Shown one piece after another: positions 46,101 through 53,198 of a stretch of 53,198 nucleotides of DNA; the stretch's first letter is position 1, and every line of letters starts with the position of its first letter. Below the pieces are notes generated by a model. It made no database searches. It had not been told where the DNA came from and was given only the letters and a program-made list of their open reading frames with translations. Origin of the DNA: Lactifluus volemus (Eukaryota > Basidiomycota > Agaricomycetes > Russulales > Russulaceae); NCBI GenBank assembly GCA_022376515.1, contig WTXI01000251.1, positions 1 to 53,198 of the forward strand, written 5' to 3'. The position numbers and the translations under genes were made by a program.

Positions 46101-47985
46101 TTACCAAATGCGAGTCTCCAGCAACAAATCAGAGCTACCTTCAAGACCAATACAGGCCTTGAGGAAGGTTTCAAGCGCGTTACGCTGGCGCGAGAGCGAG
46201 TTGACAACATCCGTACCTGATCGCAACGCGTGTCAACCAACCATCATGTAAAGAACGTGAGATAAGAGATAGTGTACACACCAGGCTTGACAAGCGGGGC
46301 CTTGAGCATGTACGAGAGCAAACTGAGCACCGGATACAGGGGTTTGAACTCAACATCAGAACTACTGGTAACTTCACGGTATTGAATACGCGTGAGCAGC
46401 TCGGCCAAGATGGTGAGATCGATGATGAGGGGCGTTGCAAGCAACGAGTCCTCGCATTCGTTGAAGATATTGATGGTTGAACGGCCACCGCCCATGATTT
46501 CCGAATAATACTCATCAATCGCACGCTTCGAGTCCCCAACAGCAGGTACGTATTTAATCACGACGATATGGTCCGGGTGCTCGCCCTTGATGGCTTGGGC
46601 ACCCTTGCCCATGGGGACCCCTTGCGCGATAATATATAAGCGTCAAAGGGAATCAAGAGAATGAAAGATGGTCAATACCTTGCTCGGCTTCAACCTCAGC
46701 CTTGGTCTTGTACAACAAGTGATTCGCCGCAACCATATCGTCGACGACGCTGCTCTTAGAGATCTCCTTGCTACGGAACTGACGCTGTGAGCTGAGGTTG
46801 CGTCCGTCATTGTTGCCGAGGTGATTATAACTCGCGATTGAGAGCGGCTTGATCCCAGCGTTGACGAGGAACTCTGCCAGTACGCTCTTGAGCTTTGTTT
46901 GTCCAGATTTCAGGTCATCACCGCCGATGAATGACTTGCGCTGCTCCGCAAGTTCGATGACCCCAGGAACGAACGTATTCTGGGGTGCGCCATTGATGAA
47001 AGGCACACCTTCGAGAATGGAGGCGACGGCAAAGACGGTACTGGGAGCCACCTCATCATGGGAATTTTTAATTGACGCGAGAATCGCCTCGGCAGTGTCA
47101 TTGACACCAGGAATGATGTCACTGTATCTCTCGGTGTTCGCGGTCCAGAATACGATGACTTGATCAAGGTCATTGGTGGCTTTGAACTCGCGAATGTCCT
47201 TGCGAATCTGCTCGAGGTGGGCGCCTTTGTTGTTGCCCGGAATCAGGTTATCAGCACGGTCTTCCTGGTTGGCAGCAATGTAGTCTGGATAGTAGATGGA
47301 AGGCAGCGGAGCACCGAACTCTTTCATGTAGGGTGCGACTTGGCGTTGGAGGTCCCACTCGAGGACAGCGGCGCGCTTCATTGCAACATCGAGGGGAACG
47401 CCAGAGATATCCCAGCCACCGAGCACAAGGTCATTAGGATGGACCATAGGCAGAAGCTCAGAGAGTGGAGCGTAGACATCTTTCCCAGTCGCATCAAGGC
47501 CAAGACGAATGGTGCTGGCACGAAGAAGGGACCCAATGTAGTTGGGGTGCTGAATGGTTGACTTTGTGTGCCACGCGATGTTGTGACGGTTAGCGAGGAT
47601 GGTAGCGACTAGGGTGGTGCCATTGTTGCCACCTATGCCAACGAGCATTAGGCTAGAATATTGCGCGTCAATACCACGTTAAAGTACGGGTGGGTGAGAT
47701 GACATACCCAGTCTTGGGGACCTTGCGCTGGGTCCTGAACTCGAAGCGGGTGACCGACGGTTTAATCACATATCGCCCGCCTTCCTGGACGACGACATCT
47801 GCCCCACGGTTGTTGAAGGTGGACGTGATATACTGATCCGAATAGATCGTATTCTCTCCTTGAACGATGATGGCGTCAGCGGGACGGCGGGCAGCAGTGG
47901 GATGAACAACAGAAGCGAGGGGTGCATCGAGGATTGACGCAGTGGGACTCGCACTGCCAGAGGAAGGAGTAGTGTTAGGAGCCAT
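46101..47985 (-). CDS. INO1: inositol-3-phosphate synthase
   Basis: Converts glucose 6-phosphate to 1D-myo-inositol 3-phosphate using NAD, the committed step of inositol synthesis; cytosolic. Four exons. ATG at 47985; the first exon ends KVPKTG and joins to [14 protein letters not shown], the NAD-binding glycine motif. Further family blocks: [95 protein letters not shown]. The next exon has [25 protein letters not shown] and LLKAP-like [11 protein letters not shown]. The last exon ([18 protein letters not shown]) ends at 46101. Length about 535 residues, normal for the family. All four catalytic blocks are intact. Confidence 0.96.
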
Positions 47986-50179
47986 TAAAATTATCGTTGG
48001 GAGTGAGATTCAATGAGAGAGGAGGGGCGGTGCAGCGGTGTGTTTAAAGCCTCTGTGAGGATTGTGTGTGCTTCCGAGTTGGTTCGAGTACATACACAAC
48101 TAAGGCTGTACCTCGGAGTGAGATGATGAAGCGGATCAAAGAATATAAAGCAAACCGGGGGGGGAGGGGTATTTATACACGAATGGGGTGAGTCAAGGTA
48201 CACGCGGTCACAAAAAAAAAATGCGATATGAAAAAAAAAAAAAAACGATAAACAACTTCCGACCGACCGCTTCCGTGGTTTCAATAAACTTCGTTTTTCC
48301 CCACGCTTATGCCTCGTCTCTCAACTCACTCCTACTATTACGACTAACTTACACCACCAAGCAAGCAAGCATGACATACTATAAAACGTCGCTCGCCATG
48401 AATTGCAAATTAGCGCCGCCACTTGCGCTCTCGCACCTCTTTTTGAACGCCAACCACGGCTCGCTGCGTAATCAATTTATATTGACGTAATCATAATTAT
48501 CAGCTCCCTCTACTTTCTGCAATCAACTCTTATTTTCGGCCTCAATAGTATCAAAAACGTGGCATTCTGCGTATACCGAAGCTCGTGAAATTACCAGCGT
48601 GCGTTCTTATGAGTCAAGTGATTCCCACTTAACCGATCAAAGTAGCTTCTACGAAATGAGGTCAATCGTACCTTTTTGACGTGAGTCACGTGTAACGGTT
48701 ACCAAAGAATTGACACACGTCGATTGCATATAGGACGGGTCATTCTTCCAACACGAGCTGTATTTTTCTGATGCGGACTTGTGTGTGGCAATGACCACAG
48801 ACGCTAGATTAAATAGAACCTACACACCCCTCGGCGTTCCTGTTGTGAGCGTCTCACGTTACGATGATTTCTGCGGCGCATGCCGTCACGGTGACACCCG
48901 CACGATCTTTTGCGAGAACGATCGAAGTGAGGCGGGAGGTGACGGCCGCGGCCTGTGCGTATAATGGACTTTTTAAGCGTGGGTCATTACTGCGCTTTTT
49001 GAAGGCTTGGGAAGTTGGATTACTGACACGGCCAGGCCCTGGCCCACTCCTATCTTCTGTATGTACAATGCTTGCTAGGCAGCTCTATTCAAGGAAACAA
49101 AAAGAGAGCTGGGCTCGATCAGGTCTACGTTAACCGGTTCACAGTTGATGAGAAGACTACGATCTGCGACCGAATCTCACCAAACAATATAGGACCTACC
49201 GTAATAACGTGCGGCGGCGGGATTTCTGGGTGCGTGATAACACACAGTACTCTCTGGAGTTGTGAACATCTGGGGCTAAGTCCAAGCATCCATTTGTGCG
49301 GTTTTGCTTATTTTGCAGCACGATGCTCCTTTGAGACGCAAGCAACATGCTGGGTAACTCATAGCCGCGAGATGTAACGAATGAAGATCACCAATGATGG
49401 GTGGTACGGGGAAAATTCAAGGACCAATACTAAGCGAGCCCTGAGAGATCCCACATGAAAACAAACTATCGCGGAGTATCAGGAAAGAGGGTGGAGCGGT
49501 AATAGAGCATTCTAGAGAGACTCCATGGGGACAAGATTTCATCATGTATATCTTTGGCGAAGCATGGCTCTGAAGCACTTTTGTACCCCCATTCTACTCT
49601 CCGCGTTGTTCAAATGACGTTACAACTTTTGATGGTCCGACCGTTCTGCCAATTAATGGATTGCTTCCGAGCATTTTTCTCTACGACCCGCGGCAGCTTG
49701 ATAACCGCTTGCAAGACATGGATGCCAGATATTAGACAAGCGCTATCATATTCTAGACACCCAAATCACCGTCGGCCTCGCAATTATTACACTTGGGCTA
49801 ATGTGAAGTACGTCCCTATGACTAACCCTCAGGAAAGGACGAGGCGCGTAGAGTGAACACATGTATCTGAGAACCTCGAAAGAACTGATAGTCACACCGA
49901 GCCATGAATGGTAAGGCGAGGAGCAAGCCAGAGGGCACGGTCAATGTTGACGGTGTGGTTGCAACCACATCGTGATGGCGTTGGCATACGTTGGCATTGA
50001 CCACAAACGTCGAATGCCGGGCCGGGGTACCGACGAATTTGTGCTCCTTGTCATCACTGCCAGTGGCAACACCTTGAACAACTCCCTTTCCACTGCTTTG
50101 CCTTTGTATTCTCTTCTTTCAAGAAATAGCCCTGGCCCTCTTCTTCACAAACGCACAAATCCCATAACCTTTAATAGTT
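47986..50179. promoter_or_regulatory. divergent intergenic INO1 / F-box gene
   Basis: 2.2 kb between two divergent genes. Near INO1 it has A-runs (48211, 48230) and a TATA-like site. TGAGTCA overlapping CACGTG (48682-48692) lies about 700 bases upstream of INO1; CACGTG is an E-box of the kind bound by bHLH factors, and TGAGTCA is a bZIP-type site. Their use here is inference. No coding exon supported at 48.7-50.0 kb. Confidence 0.4.
48170..48177 (-). promoter_or_regulatory. TATA-like box of INO1
   Basis: TATAAATA on the minus strand, about 185 bases upstream of the INO1 ATG, next to a C-rich run. Spacing is reasonable for a fungal promoter with a moderate 5' leader. Not tested. Confidence 0.4.
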
Positions 50180-52273
50180 ATGACCTCGTTGCAAAATATA
50201 CCATACGATCTCCTACTCTCTATCGCCCAATATCTCGACCTCGTGGACATTTATGCTCTACAACTAGTGCGTATAATCAATATTTTCTCTCCTTTTGTGC
50301 AGAGGTAAAACCATTACCGTCTTTCAGACATGTAAACACCTCCATTACGCGCTCCTTACTCGTCCAGTTTATCGGGAGATGGCTGTTAGCCTCTTGCGGC
50401 GGTGTCGCGCCCTCCCGCTCTATGGTTTTAGACGTCTTTCAGATCTGTCCACGGATCAACTTGTGGAAGTTGTGAATCGTGCAGCGCAGCTGGAACGTGG
50501 TTGGCTTACTCGCACGCCTAGGCCTGCTGTAAACGCGTTCATACCCCAAGGAGAAGATACCCTTAACGGGATTAGCACGACCTCCGATGCTACTGGATGG
50601 GGTATAAAGTCGAAATACTGGTACAAGATAGTCGGAACCCCGCCAGATGAAGAGGTGGATTGGCTTTCCCCCATCACAGCAAGTTACACACTTTGCGCGA
50701 CGAAAAGTGGCAGGGTGGTTTGTTGGGACGTGCACCGTGACGTTGGCATCGCAGAATGGAACCCTGGAGAACGATGGGAATTGTGGAAATGTAGGGTTGA
50801 GTTTGACCAACGTATCGTATACTTTACGATGGCTAAAACCTTATGCGGCAAGTAAGTTTTCGTCATATTCTTCCGCTTAATATTTCCGCCGTTGTGATGT
50901 CTTATGTCTGTTTTTGGAACACCTCACTTCTAGGGATGACGAGAAGGTTATGCAATTTGAACTCATGCAAATTCATTTCCCAGAACAGAAATCTGACTCG
51001 AATGAGCAGATTAGACCCTCCTTCTCCAACCTTCGGTCGTTCAAAACACTGGGAACTGTAATGAACGTGTTCCTGCTGGACCCAGAAGCACGCTTACTCG
51101 CAGGATTCGTGTGGATTAGTCGTTTTAACAGCATCGGTCTGTACGTGCTGCTAGATTGGAGCAAGGAAGAATACGTCTTTGTAGATACAGGCATACAATG
51201 TGTGAGTTGCTTATCATGTGACGTCACTTGCCTCACTGACTTATTCTCGTCTTATCGTAGACCAATACGGCAAATTGGTCATGCATCCTGTGCGACGGCT
51301 CAATTGTGATTCACTCCGAAGAAGCCACCTTCGCGTGTCAGCACTTCTTCCCATTATCTGTCCTCGCCCAACATGTCACACCCTCCAATCCATCTTCCCA
51401 ATTTGTACCATACATGACCACGCGGCTCAAGGCTACCCGATCCATCTCTCGCAGTTTTATATTCCCTGTCTTACCCCCGAGTCCTACGTCCTTCCGTTCC
51501 GCCAGCCCATCATCCAAAATGTCCTCATCACCGGTCCGGGAAACCAGATTCACCCTATCGTTCTCCCCCAAGAAGCAGATCCTACTCCCCCAGGTGACTC
51601 GAACAATCCACCGAACCCATGGAGTGATCAGCTGTGGTACCCAGAGAGTGCTCACTTTGTGCGGCAATGGTGGCCAACGCTTCCCTCGGTGCCACGGCTA
51701 AGCTGCACCGTTGTCCTGCTCGCACAACACCATCCGCAGACTCACGTGACCAAGTACGTGCTCGCGCAGCACTACTTCACCGTACCTCTGGACAAGTCAG
51801 GCACGGAAACAGACCCGAAGGACGCGATGATGCGTATGTGGTACGTGAGCGTGCCGTTTGAGGTCGTCTGCGTGTCGGACCAGGCTGCAGAAGAGGAGGA
51901 GGACGCGTCGGAGGCGCTGCCCCGTCAGCGACCATTGCTGGCGGTCGACTTTGGGCACGCCGTATGGCTGGAACACGTCCGTGCCGCGGACGACGAGGAG
52001 GACGAAGAGCCGTACGAACGTGGCCAGATGCGCCTCCGCTTCGTCTCGTTTCCTGGCGTGCGGCTTGAGGGCGACGGTCGCGCGGTGCGAAGCGGGATTG
52101 GAAGCGGTGGGGGCTCTGACGGTACGTTCGAGATGGAAGGCGCGGTGCGGACGCTGGCGATTCCGAAGGAACTTGACTTGCACGATGTCGAGACGATCAA
52201 CATTGACCAGAGCCAGGGCGCGGTGATACTCTCGGTACGGCAGGGAAAGATATTCATACTATGTTACGAGTAA
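50180..52273 (+). CDS. F-box protein, possible frameshift
   Basis: ATG at 50180. Exons 50180-50266, 50328-50851, 50934-51201 and 51262 on. The N-terminus IPYDLLLSIAQYLDLVDIYALQL then TCKHLHYALL is an F-box, which typically binds Skp1 in SCF ubiquitin ligases. The middle is a hydrophobic, Trp-rich region (WSCILCDGSIVIHSEE) that may form a beta-propeller-like fold. The C-terminus (WYPESAHFVRQWWPTLP, VAVDFGHAVWLEH-like LAVDFGHAVWLEH, acidic Glu/Asp runs) recalls an agaricomycete F-box family. The good frame up to FIFPVLPP and the good frame from ESYVLPFRQP differ by one base at the C-run 51474-51478. Alternatively the donor at 51200 is used and no frameshift exists; that reading gives a less protein-like middle. 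Confidence 0.7.
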
Positions 52274-52725
52274 TCTCAGGTTCTCCCTTCATTTATCATA
52301 TTCCACATGTGTTCCTTAATATATGACACTCGTACAAGCAAGCCTTTTGTCTGTTTTTGGACACATAATCTGGTTTATGTTAATAGATAATATGCAGCAT
52401 TATCAGTAGTAGTATTCTAGGGCCTGAGGGAGATTAAACATCTGCGTTTTTTTCAACGACAGCAAAAATATGCGTAGAGAAAAGAAGCTAGAAAAATACA
52501 GAGCGAATGACATTGCTTCCTACGACTGGCGATAACTCGAAACATTCATTGGCAGGACTCAGACCGGTGATGGAAGGGTCGGTGGTGTAGCATTTTCCAT
52601 AGGAATAGCTACATCTGAGGGTGGTGAGCACACTTTGCGATCATTTCCAAGTCATGGTAGGTGCATACCGTCTATTGGTGTGGGTAACTGAGCATTAAAA
52701 GCGCTTTGTGGGATGGGAAGCGAAG
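52274..52725. other. convergent intergenic
   Basis: 3' flanks of the F-box gene and of the truncated gene at the right edge. No feature recognised. Confidence 0.35.
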
Positions 52726-53198
52726 CTAGTCGTTGTTGGTCCACGGCCAGCTTTTGGAGACATTATAATTATAGCACTGAAAGCGGATACTGGATAATTT
52801 GAGCTTACCTCGACCTTGAGCCGAAGGGCATCGATCCGCGACGAGATGGTATATAGTTTGCATGTTAGGCCGTGCCTAAGGGCAAGCCAGAGTTGCTCCA
52901 AGATCCTGGGAGAACGATGGCTTTTCGTACGTATCCGTGCGAGTTGGCTCACGAGACTGTACGCCGGTGGTCAATGAAGTGACATTCTGTAGGCACAGAT
53001 ATCTGCCATACATTTCGAGGTCCATCCTAATTTCACTTGCTCCCGGAATCGCATTGAGAGTTTCAGCGTGGGTAAGAAGTCGCTGGTTATCATACAATAA
53101 CGCCGAAACGGAAGGGACGCAAATGGAACCAGGAACCGGACATGAAAGACGAGGCCGTAAAGTCCGACGATAGAGAAGCACAAAGTGAGGATATCGGT
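52726..53198 (-). CDS. membrane-associated hypothetical protein, 5' part off window
   Basis: 3' part of a gene that continues past the right edge. From the edge: a hydrophobic helix (LCFSIVGLYGLVFHVRFLVPFASLP), then after one or two introns KSHRSPRILEQLWLALRHGLTCKLYTI, ending in an exon (CYNYNVSKSWPWTNND) with stop at 52726. The donor GTAAGC after LRLKVE and the TTTCAG acceptor agree. It resembles an uncharacterised agaricomycete family; no function is known to me. Confidence 0.5.

Noticed and set aside
1..53198. CRISPR arrays, operons or bacterial origin
   Set aside because: Introns throughout, a Pol III-type intron-containing tRNA, and mitochondrial import and ribosome genes show a nuclear fungal sequence; no spaced direct-repeat array seen.

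Overview
The window looks like nuclear DNA of a basidiomycete fungus, probably an agaricomycete. Genes are broken by many short GT-AG introns (about 35-70 nt, a few longer), and several families (DUF6534-type membrane proteins, F-box proteins with Cys pairs, a CFEM wall protein) are typical of that group. The dominant BTB family resembles one I associate with Ceratobasidiaceae such as Rhizoctonia. That placement is inference from memory; no search was run. All exon joins were read by eye.

Layout. At 0.9-7.3 kb two tandem dynamin-like GTPase genes lie on the minus strand. A CFEM/GPI-type surface protein (7.6-8.5 kb, plus), a Cys-rich F-box-like gene (9.2-11.8 kb, minus), a small unknown gene (12.1-12.6 kb, minus), a seven-helix receptor-like gene (14.1-15.9 kb, plus) and TIM50 (16.5-18.6 kb, minus) follow. 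From 18.7 to 45.9 kb eight paralogous BTB/POZ genes (A to H here), all on the minus strand, form a loose array. Between them lie the mitochondrial ribosomal protein uL30m gene, a truncated copy of it, a LINE remnant, hairpin-rich and tandem-repeat DNA, one intron-containing tRNA and a DUF6534-type membrane protein gene. Beyond the array are INO1 (46.1-48.0 kb, minus), a long divergent intergenic region, a second F-box gene (50.2-52.3 kb, plus), and the 3' end of a membrane protein gene that runs off the right edge.

How it fits together. INO1, TIM50 and uL30m are single-copy housekeeping genes interleaved with an expanding family. The BTB paralogs keep a common head (short conserved box, BTB fold, helical segment) while their tails differ completely: 20-residue Ala/Pro repeats in A, Lys/Glu-rich tails in B and C, octapeptide helix repeats in E, Cys pairs in G. 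BTB proteins generally serve as adaptors for Cullin-3 ubiquitin ligases, so the array may be a set of adaptors with diversifying target-binding tails; that is inference. The B and C copies come from a tandem duplication that also copied the 3' half of uL30m. Three genes (CFEM, BTB-C, the second F-box gene) each show an apparent one-base deletion in a homopolymer, which points to sequencing error or to recent gene decay.
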